In this document: positions 1-7,008 of the stretch, piece by piece
Position numbering within the stretch: position 1 is the first letter of the stretch
How the letters are laid out: the number at the start of each line of letters is the position of its first letter
NCBI RefSeq assembly: GCF_900143535.1
Contig: NZ_FRFA01000003.1
Location: 62,001 to 126,000, forward strand
Direction of reading: 5' to 3'
DNA length: 64,000 nucleotides
DNA from: Tateyamaria sp. Alg231-49
GTDB taxonomy: Bacteria > Pseudomonadota > Alphaproteobacteria > Rhodobacterales > Rhodobacteraceae
The notes under the pieces: model-generated
The model's input: only the letters and a program-made list of their open reading frames with translations
The model's database searches: none
Told to the model about the DNA's origin: nothing
Made by a program: the position numbers and the translations under genes

Positions 1-114
1 CTTGGCTTTATCGGCATTACGAATGTGCAAATCATCGCCGCCGACCGGGTCATGGCGCAAGGCGAAGAGGCCATCGCTGGCGCCAAGGCCGATATCCAGA
101 AACTGGCGGCCTAA
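1..114 (+). CDS. FMN-dependent NADH-azoreductase-like protein, C-terminal fragment (cut by window edge)
   Basis: Only the last 37 codons lie in the window, reading in frame from base 1 to a TAA at 112-114. The fragment starts with LGFIGIT and ends in an Ala/Lys-rich helix, which matches the C-terminal end of AzoR-type flavodoxin-fold NAD(P)H:quinone/azo reductases, where an LGF-G-T strand leads into a final helix. Those enzymes reduce quinones and azo compounds with FMN in the cytoplasm. The catalytic part is outside the window, so the family call rests on a short C-terminal pattern only. Confidence 0.6.
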   Translation, partial: LGFIGITNVQIIAADRVMAQGEEAIAGAKADIQKLAA

Positions 115-149
115 GTCACCCGCTTTCTCTACCAAAGCCCACCACTCAG

Positions 150-178
150 CCCCCTTTGGCCCAAGTCAGAGGGGGTTT
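150..178 (+). terminator. Possible intrinsic terminator after the azoreductase-like gene
   Basis: CCCCCT (150-155) pairs with AGGGGG (170-175) across a 14-nt loop and is followed by TTT. It sits 35 bases after the stop codon of the preceding gene. The stem is short and the T-run is weak, so this is only a candidate. Confidence 0.35.
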
Positions 179-249
179 CTCGTTGTGAAGTACGAAGATG
201 CATCGCTGTCATCTGGACGCCCCATGAGGTCCGCGCCTAGAATTGGGTC

Positions 250-717
250 ATGACCGTGCTGCGCAACCTGCCCTCACAATTGATCCTTGCGCACGCGCCA
301 TGGGTGCTGGGCGGAGGGCTGATTGTTTGCATCGTGGCCTGCGCGGCTGCGGGTCTCGCCCTGATCGCACAAGGTGAAATCGTTGGACTTGTCACGGTGC
401 TTGCGGGTGCGGGCGTACCGCTTGGCATCTTTGCTCTGGCCATCAAGCGGGATCAGGTGATTTTTGATGCCAGCGCGGGCACAGCCACCGTCCAACGGCG
501 CACGCTGCTGCGGTATCGCAGTGCCACTTATCCGCTCGCCACTGTGCGCCGCGCAGAGGTCGAGGAATTTTCGGACACTGCCCGCCCCACGCTGACATTC
601 CACGACACCACGCCGCCTTATCCACTGGTCGAAGCTTACGTGTCTGGCAACGGTCCGCGGCAGGCGGCGGATGTGATCAACGATTGGCTGCGCAGCTACA
701 AACGCTTGTCGGCCTAA
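250..717 (+). CDS. Small membrane protein of unknown function
   Basis: A 155-aa protein with two predicted hydrophobic segments, about residues 18-40 and 43-64. A soluble, beta-rich C-terminal part follows (FDASAGTATVQRRTLL..., then a stretch with Arg/Glu and Thr), and the overall shape resembles small bacterial membrane proteins with a PH-like domain on the cytoplasmic side. I do not recognise a named family. The ATG at 250 has only a weak ribosome binding site. The gene stands alone between the azoreductase-like fragment and the RGS-like gene. Coding potential is supported by uninterrupted GC-rich codon use and a plausible membrane topology. Confidence 0.6.
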   Translation: MTVLRNLPSQLILAHAPWVLGGGLIVCIVACAAAGLALIAQGEIVGLVTVLAGAGVPLGIFALAIKRDQVIFDASAGTATVQRRTLLRYRSATYPLATVRRAEVEEFSDTARPTLTFHDTTPPYPLVEAYVSGNGPRQAADVINDWLRSYKRLSA

Positions 718-789
718 GGCCGGACACTAAACCTCGTCCTTTGCCCTGACGATCAACGCGCACAGCCCGGGCGCGATACCAACCTGTTT

Positions 790-819
790 TTGAAAATCTT
801 GCGCAGGGTTATGAATAAT
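790..819 (+). promoter_or_regulatory. Candidate promoter for the RGS-like gene
   Basis: TTGAAA (790-795) and AATAAT (814-819) are 18 bases apart, in an AT-rich patch about 65 bases upstream of the ATG at 883. This supports non-coding status for the stretch before 883, although the frame stays open back to a TTG at 790. Confidence 0.35.
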
Positions 820-882
820 ACCCGGCACCTCCGTGTTTCCTTTTCACAACGCAATTTTGAATACTGGATAAACGAGGACAAC

Positions 883-1482
883 ATGGAAAAGATTGATGGA
901 GTAGGCTACCCGGACGATGCCATAGACCTTCTGAAGGACACGAGGCTAGGCCCCTTGTTTCGGGCTTATCTGAAGAAAAGGGGTTGTCCTGAAAAGTATA
1001 TTTTCCTCGATGCCGCCGAGAAAAAGATCGATCCAAAGTCTCAGTTCAAACTCTTCTTTGCCGACAATGCCAAACATCAGGTCAATGCTGGCTCAGATTC
1101 TCTGCTCGCGGCCAAACGACTGGGCAAGGCACAGGATTGGAAGTCTAAAGAGTGGAAAGTCATCTATGAAGGGGCAGTCGCCGATACCAACCGCTTTGTG
1201 AGTGGCGAATTTATCGAGCCCTTTTACAAGAAGGACGATGACTTCAGAGCTGTACACGTCAAGAACGTCGAAAAGTTGATGCTCAGAACCAAGTACCCTG
1301 CCCTCATGAAGGAACTGGATGTCGTCGACAAAAAGGGCATCGCCACAGCCGCGGCAATGCTGAAGGCCGGCAAGAAATCGGATGGGCCCAGAAGCGCCAA
1401 GGCCTTTGTGAAAAAGAACAAGATCAAGATGGCCCCCAAAGAGGTGATCAAAAAGATCAAGAAGACATTTAAAATCAAATAG
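883..1482 (+). CDS. Protein with an RGS-like helical domain and a lysine-rich tail
   Basis: A 199-aa protein. I chose the ATG at 883 because GAGG lies five bases upstream and the longer frame from the TTG at 790 covers a promoter-like stretch. Residues about 12-117 follow the order of conserved positions of the RGS (regulator of G-protein signalling) fold: DLLKD then LGPLFRAYL, the PEKYIFLDAA segment in the place of E-N-L-F-W, then FFADNAKHQVN in the place of the F...A...VN helix, and a final FVSGEFIEPFY helix. About 25 C-terminal residues are strongly basic (KKNKIKMAPK, KKIKKTFKIK), which might bind membranes or nucleic acid. RGS domains activate GTP hydrolysis by eukaryotic G-alpha proteins, and the bacterial role is unknown. 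The assignment is by eye and needs a profile search. No partner gene is nearby. Confidence 0.6.
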   Translation: MEKIDGVGYPDDAIDLLKDTRLGPLFRAYLKKRGCPEKYIFLDAAEKKIDPKSQFKLFFADNAKHQVNAGSDSLLAAKRLGKAQDWKSKEWKVIYEGAVADTNRFVSGEFIEPFYKKDDDFRAVHVKNVEKLMLRTKYPALMKELDVVDKKGIATAAAMLKAGKKSDGPRSAKAFVKKNKIKMAPKEVIKKIKKTFKIK

Positions 1483-1877
1483 TAAGATCAGGTTCGCAGG
1501 CGGAGAGCGTCACTTGACACATCCTGCCTGCGTCCCAATTCGATCCCTTTCCTTAATGTCTGCGCTTCCCACCAAGCTCGTGCCAATGCCATCATGCGCG
1601 GCGATCCAGCCCGTGGCCGCGCCAACACCACGTCGCCCTTCGCCACTGCCTGACGGCATTCAACACCCCCTGCCCTTGACTCAGATTGCGGTCTCCCCTA
1701 ATCCGCGACCAACACCCGGAAACCGTTTCGTTTCCGGTCCCTTGGGATTAACCTGGGATCGACCTCCGTCAGCGCGTTGCGCCCACGGGGGTGATTTTCG
1801 TTTGGTCCGTTATCTTGGGAACCTCACCGCCTGATCTTATCTGTCAGGCACAACGTTCACGGTCGAAAGGCACGCAT
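1483..1877. other. 395-bp gap upstream of ffh; hairpin and possible promoter, no gene seen
   Basis: No convincing coding sequence. It holds a perfect 8-bp inverted repeat CCGGAAAC/GTTTCCGG (1716-1723 and 1730-1737, 6-nt loop) without a T-run, and a promoter-like pair just before it. I looked for the conserved signal recognition particle RNA core here because ffh follows, and did not find it. A plus-strand open frame at 1514-1834 has no ribosome binding site and poor composition. Confidence 0.5.
1676..1704 (+). promoter_or_regulatory. Candidate promoter for the ffh operon
   Basis: TTGACT (1676-1681), a 17-base spacer and TAATCC (1699-1704). The spacing fits a housekeeping sigma-70 promoter about 175 bases upstream of the ffh ATG, and the hairpin at 1716-1737 would lie in the leader. 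The match is partial. Confidence 0.3.
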
Positions 1878-3383
1878 ATGTTTGAAAATCTATCCGAACG
1901 CCTCTCCGGTGTCTTCGACCGCCTGACAAAACAGGGTGCGTTGTCCGAGGATGACGTCAAAACCGCGCTGCGCGAAGTGCGCGTGGCATTGCTGGAGGCA
2001 GACGTATCGCTGCCTGTCGCCCGCGACTTTGTCAAAGCGGTACAAGACAAGGCAACTGGTCAGGCCGTGACCAAATCGGTCACACCGGGTCAGCAGGTCG
2101 TCAAGATCGTGCACGACGCGCTGATCGATACCCTGACGGGTGAAGGTGAACCGGGTGCGCTGCGCATCGACAGCCCGCCCGCCCCGATCCTGATGGTCGG
2201 CCTGCAAGGTGGCGGTAAAACGACAACCACCGCCAAACTCGCCAAGCGCCTCACCGACCGTGATGGCAAGCGCGTGCTCATGGCCTCTCTCGACGTGAAC
2301 CGTCCGGCGGCGATGGAACAACTCGCCATCCTCGGCACGCAAATCGGCGTCGACACCCTGCCCATCGTCAAAGGCGAAAACCCCGTCCAGATCGCCAAAC
2401 GGGCCAAGACCCAAGCGAGCATGGGCGGTTATGACGTTTACATGCTCGACACAGCCGGGCGGCTCTCCATCGACGAAGAGTTGATGACGCAGGTCGAACA
2501 GGTCCGCGACGTGGCCAACCCACGCGAAACCCTGCTGGTCGTCGATGGCCTGACCGGTCAGGACGCCGTGCACACCGCGCAGAACTTTGACGAGCGCATC
2601 GGCATCTCGGGCGTGGTCCTGACACGGATGGACGGCGACGGGCGCGGCGGTGCGGCTCTGTCCATGCGCGCGGTCACCGGCAAACCGATCAAATTCGTCG
2701 GCCTTGGCGAAAAGATGGACGCGCTCGAAACTTTCGAACCCGAACGGATCGCTGGCCGCATCCTCGGCATGGGCGACATCGTGGCCCTCGTCGAAAAGGC
2801 CCAGGAAACCATCGAGGCCGAACAAGCCGAGCGCATGATGAAGCGCATGGCCAAAGGTCAGTTTAACATGAACGACCTGCGCATGCAGCTGGAACAGATG
2901 ATCAAGATGGGCGGCATGGAAGGCATGATGGGCATGATGCCCGGCATGGGCAAAATGGCCGCTCAGGTCAAAAACGCAGGCTTCGATGACAAAATCCTGA
3001 AACAGCAGATCGCCATGATCGGCTCCATGACCAAGAAAGAGCGCGCCGCGCCGCAAATTCTGCAAGCCTCCCGCAAGAAGCGGATCGCGCGCGGATCGGG
3101 CATGGAGGTGTCGGACCTCAACAAACTACTCAAGATGCACCGCCAGATGTCGGACATGATGAAAAAGCTCGGCAAGGGCAAAGGCGGCATGATGAAACAG
3201 GCGATGAAGGCCATGATGGGTGGCAAAGGCGGGATGGACCCTGCTGCGATGGCCCAGGGCATGGACCCCAAACAGCTGGAAGCAGCCGCCAAGCAGCTGG
3301 GCAAAGGCGGCGGCGGCCTCCCCGGTCTGGGCGGCGGCATGGGCCTGCCCCCCGGTCTGTCGGGCTTTGGGAAGAAGAAGTGA
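1878..3383 (+). CDS. ffh: Signal recognition particle protein Ffh
   Basis: The 501-aa GTPase subunit of the signal recognition particle, which binds signal peptides of nascent membrane proteins and delivers ribosomes to FtsY. Visible parts: an N-terminal four-helix bundle; the P-loop GLQGGGKTTTTAKLA near residues 108-122; a DTAGR motif; TRMDGDGRGGAALS near the end of the G domain; and a Met-rich M domain with many MM/GM pairs and a Gly/Lys-rich end. The ATG at 1878 follows GAAAGG with good spacing, and 29 codons of open frame upstream do not look like protein. It heads a tightly packed operon: the next gene starts at a GTG overlapping this stop by four bases. Confidence 0.98.
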   Translation: MFENLSERLSGVFDRLTKQGALSEDDVKTALREVRVALLEADVSLPVARDFVKAVQDKATGQAVTKSVTPGQQVVKIVHDALIDTLTGEGEPGALRIDSPPAPILMVGLQGGGKTTTTAKLAKRLTDRDGKRVLMASLDVNRPAAMEQLAILGTQIGVDTLPIVKGENPVQIAKRAKTQASMGGYDVYMLDTAGRLSIDEELMTQVEQVRDVANPRETLLVVDGLTGQDAVHTAQNFDERIGISGVVLTRMDGDGRGGAALSMRAVTGKPIKFVGLGEKMDALETFEPERIAGRILGMGDIVALVEKAQETIEAEQAERMMKRMAKGQFNMNDLRMQLEQMIKMGGMEGMMGMMPGMGKMAAQVKNAGFDDKILKQQIAMIGSMTKKERAAPQILQASRKKRIARGSGMEVSDLNKLLKMHRQMSDMMKKLGKGKGGMMKQAMKAMMGGKGGMDPAAMAQGMDPKQLEAAAKQLGKGGGGLPGLGGGMGLPPGLSGFGKKK

Positions 3384-3712
3384 TCACCGCGCTCATCACA
3401 TATGTGATCGACCCGGCCAAGGTCGATGCGTTCGAAGTCTACGCAAAGGCTTGGATTCACCTCGTCAATGCGATGGGAGGAACGCATCACGGCTATTTCC
3501 TGCCTTCGGAAGGGGCCAACAACAAGGCGTGGGCCATGTTCTCTTTCCCGTCGCTCGCCGCTTACGAGACCTATCGCAAAGAAATGGCACAGGACGCTGA
3601 GTGCCAGCGCGCCTATGTGCATGCAAAAGACACCGGCTGCATCCTCAGCTTTGATCGCACCTTCACCCGCCCAGTTCTTGATGGCGCGACAGTTCAAGAG
3701 CTCGGCTTGTGA
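3380..3712 (+). CDS. NIPSNAP family protein
   Basis: A 110-aa protein with a single ferredoxin-like alpha-beta barrel of the NIPSNAP type: it starts with ITALITYVIDPAKVDAFEVYAKAW, has the typical G-THHGYFLPSEG loop, and ends in FDRTFTRPVL. Members are dimeric small proteins whose role in bacteria is not settled. The start is a GTG at 3380 overlapping the ffh stop (GTGA), so translation is probably coupled. It sits between ffh and the acetyltransferase genes and is likely co-transcribed with them. No catalytic residue can be assigned. Confidence 0.8.
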   Translation: MITALITYVIDPAKVDAFEVYAKAWIHLVNAMGGTHHGYFLPSEGANNKAWAMFSFPSLAAYETYRKEMAQDAECQRAYVHAKDTGCILSFDRTFTRPVLDGATVQELGL

Positions 3713-4224
3713 TCGACATCCCCAACATAAACACCGACAGACTCACCCTGCGTGCACCACGCGCAGAGGACGTGCCCGCATTTGCCGCGTTTTATGCAAG
3801 CGACGCGGCGCGTTTTGTCGGCGGGCCTATGACCGAGGCCGAGACATGGCGCTATTTGTGTCAGGTGATCGGCCATTGGGGTATGCGCGGCTACGGACGC
3901 TGGATTGTGACACTGCGCGACGATGACGCGCCTATTGGGCTCGTCGGCCTGCACAACCCGCTGGACTGGCCCGAAGCCGAAGTGGGCTGGTACATCTGGT
4001 CTGGCATCGGCAAAGGCTATGCCGTGGAGGCGGGCAAAGCGGCGCGGGCGCATGCCTATGACACACTGGGTTGGACTACTGTGGTCAGCATGATCGCCCA
4101 TGGCAATGACGCCTCGGTGGGTGTCGCGACATCGATGGGTGCCCAACGCGAGGAAGACTACCAACACCCCGTTTACGGCGCGATGGGCGTCTACCGCCAT
4201 CCTGGTCCTGAGGCGCTGGCATGA
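3709..4224 (+). CDS. GNAT family N-acetyltransferase, RimJ/RimL-like (copy 1 of 3)
   Basis: A 171-aa GNAT enzyme. It opens with the RimJ/RimL signature TDRLTLRAPRAEDVPAF, then RFVGGPMTEAETW, a central beta segment GWYIWSGIGKGYAVEAG that carries the acetyl-CoA pyrophosphate loop, and a final LGWTTVVSMI strand. The start is GTG at 3709, overlapping the preceding stop by four bases. It is the first of three consecutive homologous genes, each overlapping the next by four bases, so they look like a tandem amplification inside the ffh operon. The acceptor substrate is unknown; ribosomal protein N-termini are known targets in the family but nothing here proves that. Confidence 0.88.
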   Translation: MIDIPNINTDRLTLRAPRAEDVPAFAAFYASDAARFVGGPMTEAETWRYLCQVIGHWGMRGYGRWIVTLRDDDAPIGLVGLHNPLDWPEAEVGWYIWSGIGKGYAVEAGKAARAHAYDTLGWTTVVSMIAHGNDASVGVATSMGAQREEDYQHPVYGAMGVYRHPGPEALA

Positions 4225-4751
4225 TCAGTTTGACCGGCACCCCAACATTGCAGACCGAGCGTCTGACCCTGCGTGCGCCACAGCCGCAGGACGCGGATGC
4301 CTTCATCGCGTTCTTTGCTAGCAAGCGTTCCCAGTTCGTAGGCGGCCCGATGACGGAGCGGCAGGCCTGGAACTTCTTTGGCACGGAATTCGGGCATTGG
4401 ATGATGCGCGGTTTCGGGATGTTCACAGTCACCCGCCACGGAGATGACACGCCACTGGGCATTGTCGGGCACTGGTATCCCCGCACGTGGCCCGAGCGGG
4501 AAGTCGGCTGGGTCCTGTTTGATCCGGCAAGCGAAGGTCAGGGCATCGCATTTGAGGCGGCAAAGGCCTGCATTGCCCATGCGTGGGACACTCTGAAATG
4601 GGACACGATCGTCAGCTATATCGACCATGGTAACGACGCGTCTGTTGCCTTGGCCAAACGGCTTGGAGCGACATTGGACAAAGATGCGCTCCCAACCAAA
4701 CCCGAAGACCCTTGCTACGTTTACCGCCACCACCGGGGGACATTCGCATGA
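4221..4751 (+). CDS. GNAT family N-acetyltransferase, RimJ/RimL-like (copy 2 of 3)
   Basis: A 176-aa paralogue of the gene before it: TERLTLRAPQPQDADAFIAFF at the N-terminus, FVGGPMTERQAW, then EVGWVLFDPASEGQGIAFEA with the acetyl-CoA loop, and YIDHGNDASVALAKRLGA near the end, a motif also present in copy 1 in altered form. The ATG at 4221 overlaps the previous stop (ATGA). The transferred group is inferred from the family to be acetyl from acetyl-CoA; the acceptor is unknown. The conserved GG-P block and similar length show that copies 1-3 share a recent ancestor. Confidence 0.88.
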   Translation: MISLTGTPTLQTERLTLRAPQPQDADAFIAFFASKRSQFVGGPMTERQAWNFFGTEFGHWMMRGFGMFTVTRHGDDTPLGIVGHWYPRTWPEREVGWVLFDPASEGQGIAFEAAKACIAHAWDTLKWDTIVSYIDHGNDASVALAKRLGATLDKDALPTKPEDPCYVYRHHRGTFA

Positions 4752-5350
4752 GCTCTCAACTGATCCCAACCATCGAAACCGGGCGGCTTTCCCTGCGCGG
4801 ACCCGTGGCCGAAGACTACCCGAACTTCAAGGCGACCTTTGCGTCCTACCGCTCCCGCTTCATGGGCGGGCCGCTGAACACGTATGAAGCTTGGATGCTT
4901 TATGCCGCCGAAATGGGGCACTGGGACATCCGGGGCTTTGGAATGTGGATGATCCACGACAAAGACACAGACGAAACTTATGGCATGGCCGGTGGCTGGC
5001 AGCCCGCTGGTTGGCCCGAACGTGAAATCGCGTGGATCATCTGGCCGGACAAGGCGGGCAAAGGCTTTGCGCTCGAAGCGACACATGCCGTGCGCAAATA
5101 CTACTACGCAAATGGCTGGGACACCGCTGTCAGCTATTTGGACCCCAAGAACCTCGACAGCGTCCGGCTGGCCGAACGGCTTGGCGCAAAAAAAGACGCC
5201 GGCGCCCCCAGCATTGACGGTTCCGACGCCGTTTATCGCCACCCGTCCCCGGCCCAGCTTGATGACACGCAACTGGCCCACGGGATCGAAATGGAAATCG
5301 GGCACTATGCCGATCCTCAATTCAAGCCGAAAGGATGGGCTCTTGACTGA
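4748..5350 (+). CDS. GNAT family N-acetyltransferase, RimJ/RimL-like (copy 3 of 3)
   Basis: A 200-aa third paralogue: IETGRLSLRGPVAEDYPNF, then RFMGGPLNTYEAW, EIAWIIWPDKAGKGFALEA, and YLDPKNLDSVRLAERLGA. The ATG at 4748 overlaps the stop of copy 2 by four bases; an upstream in-frame ATG at 4712 lies inside copy 2 and has no advantage. It is longer than the other two, with about 35 extra C-terminal residues (after YRHPSPAQL) rich in acidic and hydrophobic residues. It overlaps the start of the chorismate mutase gene by eight bases. Confidence 0.86.
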   Translation: MSSQLIPTIETGRLSLRGPVAEDYPNFKATFASYRSRFMGGPLNTYEAWMLYAAEMGHWDIRGFGMWMIHDKDTDETYGMAGGWQPAGWPEREIAWIIWPDKAGKGFALEATHAVRKYYYANGWDTAVSYLDPKNLDSVRLAERLGAKKDAGAPSIDGSDAVYRHPSPAQLDDTQLAHGIEMEIGHYADPQFKPKGWALD

Positions 5351-5639
5351 CGTCGTCTCCAAAGCCGCCGAAGTGCTGGCCGAACACCGCAACAGCATCG
5401 ACCGCCTCGATGCGATCCTGGTTTATACGCTGGGCGAGCGGTTCAAACACACGCAGGCCGTGGGGAAACTCAAGGCCACACACGACCTTCCACCTAGCGA
5501 TCCTGCCCGCGAGGCAGACCAGATCGCACGGCTCGAAGCTTTGGCAAAAGAGGCCGATCTCGACCCCGAATTTGCCAAGAAGTTCCTGAACTTCATCATC
5601 GCTGAAGTCATTCAGCATCACCAGAAACACCAAACGTAA
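5343..5639 (+). CDS. Chorismate mutase, AroQ class
   Basis: A 98-aa single-domain AroQ-type chorismate mutase, which rearranges chorismate to prephenate for Phe/Tyr synthesis. The all-helical pattern is visible: [20 protein letters not shown] at the N-terminus, a conserved Lys in [12 protein letters not shown], then [12 protein letters not shown], where Arg-Glu sit at the usual active-site helix. I chose the TTG at 5343 since it gives the full helix 1 and GGATGGG lies just upstream. It overlaps copy 3 of the acetyltransferases by eight bases. A chorismate mutase between ffh and rpsP is a common arrangement in Rhodobacterales. Confidence 0.85.
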   Translation: MTDVVSKAAEVLAEHRNSIDRLDAILVYTLGERFKHTQAVGKLKATHDLPPSDPAREADQIARLEALAKEADLDPEFAKKFLNFIIAEVIQHHQKHQT

Positions 5640-5640
5640 G

Positions 5641-5658
5641 GTGCGTGTTCACACGCAC
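5641..5658 (+). promoter_or_regulatory. Perfect hairpin just upstream of rpsP
   Basis: GTGCGTGTTCACACGCAC: two perfectly complementary 8-base arms around a 2-base loop, starting two bases after the chorismate mutase stop and ending 32 bases before the rpsP ATG. There is no T-run, so it is not a classical terminator. It may be an RNA processing or translational control element in the leader of rpsP. Confidence 0.4.
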
Positions 5659-5689
5659 CAACCCTACCAAACCAAAAGGAAATAAAACC

Positions 5690-6103
5690 ATGGCTATGAA
5701 AATTCGTCTCGCCCGCGGCGGCTCCAAAAAGCGCCCCTTCTACCGTATCGTTGCCGCTGACAGCCGCATGCCACGCGACGGCCGCTACATCGAAAAACTG
5801 GGCACGTATAACCCTCTGCTCGCCAAAGACAACGAAGAGCGCGTGAAGATGAACATCGAGCGCGTTCAGTACTGGCTTGGTGAAGGCGCACAGCCCACAG
5901 ACCGGATCGCCCGCATGCTCGAAGCCGCAGGCGTAATGGAGAAGAAAGAGCGCGCGAACCTCAAAAAGGGTGAGCCCGGCAAGAAAGCTCAAGAGCGCGC
6001 GGAAGAGAAAGCCGCCAAGGTTGCCGCAGCCGCAGAAGCCGCCGCAGCACCTGCAGAAGAAGCGCCCGCCGAGGCACCTGCCGAAGAAGCCGCAGCCGAG
6101 TAA
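5690..6103 (+). CDS. rpsP: 30S ribosomal protein S16
   Basis: A 137-aa S16, a small-subunit assembly protein. The N-terminus [19 protein letters not shown] followed by [20 protein letters not shown] is diagnostic. The conserved core ends near residue 90. The remaining tail, about 45 residues, is Ala/Glu/Pro-rich ([15 protein letters not shown]), typical of alphaproteobacterial S16. The ATG at 5690 follows AAAAGGA nine bases upstream. It is the last gene of the ffh operon before the terminator at 6129-6162. Confidence 0.98.
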   Translation: MAMKIRLARGGSKKRPFYRIVAADSRMPRDGRYIEKLGTYNPLLAKDNEERVKMNIERVQYWLGEGAQPTDRIARMLEAAGVMEKKERANLKKGEPGKKAQERAEEKAAKVAAAAEAAAAPAEEAPAEAPAEEAAAE

Positions 6104-6128
6104 GCTGCGCTCCTTCTGGACGACAAAC

Positions 6129-6162
6129 GCCCGCCCTGACGTGTTTCAGGGCGGGCTTTTTT
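6129..6162 (+). terminator. Strong intrinsic terminator after rpsP, probably bidirectional
   Basis: GCCCGCCCTGA (6129-6139) and TCAGGGCGGGC (6146-6156) form an 11-bp perfect stem with a 6-nt loop, followed by six Ts. It lies between the convergent rpsP and the minus-strand GNAT gene that ends at 6167. The minus side has fewer Ts. Confidence 0.93.
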
Positions 6163-6166
6163 GTGT

Positions 6167-6637
6167 TCAGCGTCTCGCCTCGTCCACGAATTTCACAAAC
6201 GTCACCTTATCTTCCCCCGCTCCGAAAAATTCGGGAATGGTGGACACATGAGTGTAACCGCGCGCTGTGTAAAACTGGCGGGCACGGTCCTGCTCCGGCA
6301 ATTGCGTGGTGTCGATGACGATTAGGCGCGCAGACATTGCGGCCTCCATCGCGGACAACAACACTGATCCTGCACCGCCGCCGTGCAACTCAGGCGACAC
6401 AGCAATTGCGCGCAAGTTCCACGTGCAATCCGTCATGGGTTCGGGCTGCGCCATGGCGAACCCCACAAGCGCGCCGCCTCGCGACACAACGCGCCACACG
6501 TCCTCACTTTCACCGGCAAGCGCCGGGGCAACCATCTCGCCCAACGTCTCACCGGGAAACAGTGTGTCGTCTGCTATGGTAGATAAAGCAGGGATATCGC
6601 TTTCGCGCAGATCGCGCGTTTCATATTGGTCTGGCAT
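6167..6637 (-). CDS. GNAT family N-acetyltransferase
   Basis: A 156-aa GNAT protein: YETRDLRESDIPALSTI at the start, WNLRAIAVSPELHGGGAGSVLL with the acetyl-CoA loop (R-x-x-G-x-G/A type), and a last part DRARQFYTARGYTHV, which is the usual C-terminal GNAT motif. The start is the ATG at 6637 with AAAAGGA just upstream; 42 more codons are open upstream but do not resemble the family. It is unrelated in detail to the three acetyltransferases in the ffh operon and has a different acceptor, unknown. It is a single gene facing the ffh operon. Confidence 0.87.
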   Translation of the reverse strand: MPDQYETRDLRESDIPALSTIADDTLFPGETLGEMVAPALAGESEDVWRVVSRGGALVGFAMAQPEPMTDCTWNLRAIAVSPELHGGGAGSVLLSAMEAAMSARLIVIDTTQLPEQDRARQFYTARGYTHVSTIPEFFGAGEDKVTFVKFVDEARR

Positions 6638-7008
6638 TGGCCATCCTTTTGATCTTATTTCAGTTTTTTCTGGACTAAGGGTATTGGGCACACCATTGAA
6701 GGTCGCCCAAGGAGCGACGCAAAAGCCTTTCAGATGCAAGCCCCGCGAGGGACGCACGGGCATGTGCCCGGATCAAACCGACATAAAATCTCCATCCCGC
6801 ACTCTTTGGTGCAGGTGAGATCATGCTACTGAGTTTCTACCAACACAGCCAAACAATTTCTTGTTTTCTGAACTGTAAAAAGCCCAAGTCTGTTGCTCGA
6901 TGTCAGGCAACCGGCGCAGTGTTTCGCGTTGGGATAGGTCCCTCTGTCCAATAGCGGTGAGGGTCTGGCGGTCGATGGTTTGAACTCGTCTCAGGCTGGA
7001 TTACCGCC
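6638..7008. other. 371-bp gap without a supported gene
   Basis: Contains short inverted repeats such as CGGGCATGTGCCCG (6757-6770) and stop-rich frames on both strands. I see no tRNA fold, IS end or coding sequence. It carries the promoter region of the GNAT gene on the minus strand and the 3' flank of the aldolase gene. Confidence 0.5.

Noticed and set aside
790-882. Extended N-terminus of the RGS-like protein from the TTG at 790
   Set aside because: The stretch overlaps a promoter-like sequence, has a weak start and lacks family similarity; the ATG at 883 has GAGG at correct distance.
1514-1834. 106-codon plus-strand frame upstream of ffh
   Set aside because: No ribosome binding site and Pro/Ser-rich junk composition.
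1483-1877. Signal recognition particle RNA gene upstream of ffh
   Set aside because: The conserved GGAAGC/ACCA core of the domain is not found on either strand.
1890-3065. 391-codon minus-strand frame across ffh
   Set aside because: His/Phe-rich antisense shadow of the strongly supported ffh gene.
6757-6770. Small palindrome CGGGCATGTGCCCG as regulatory site or terminator
   Set aside because: No T-run and no gene start nearby that would give it a role.
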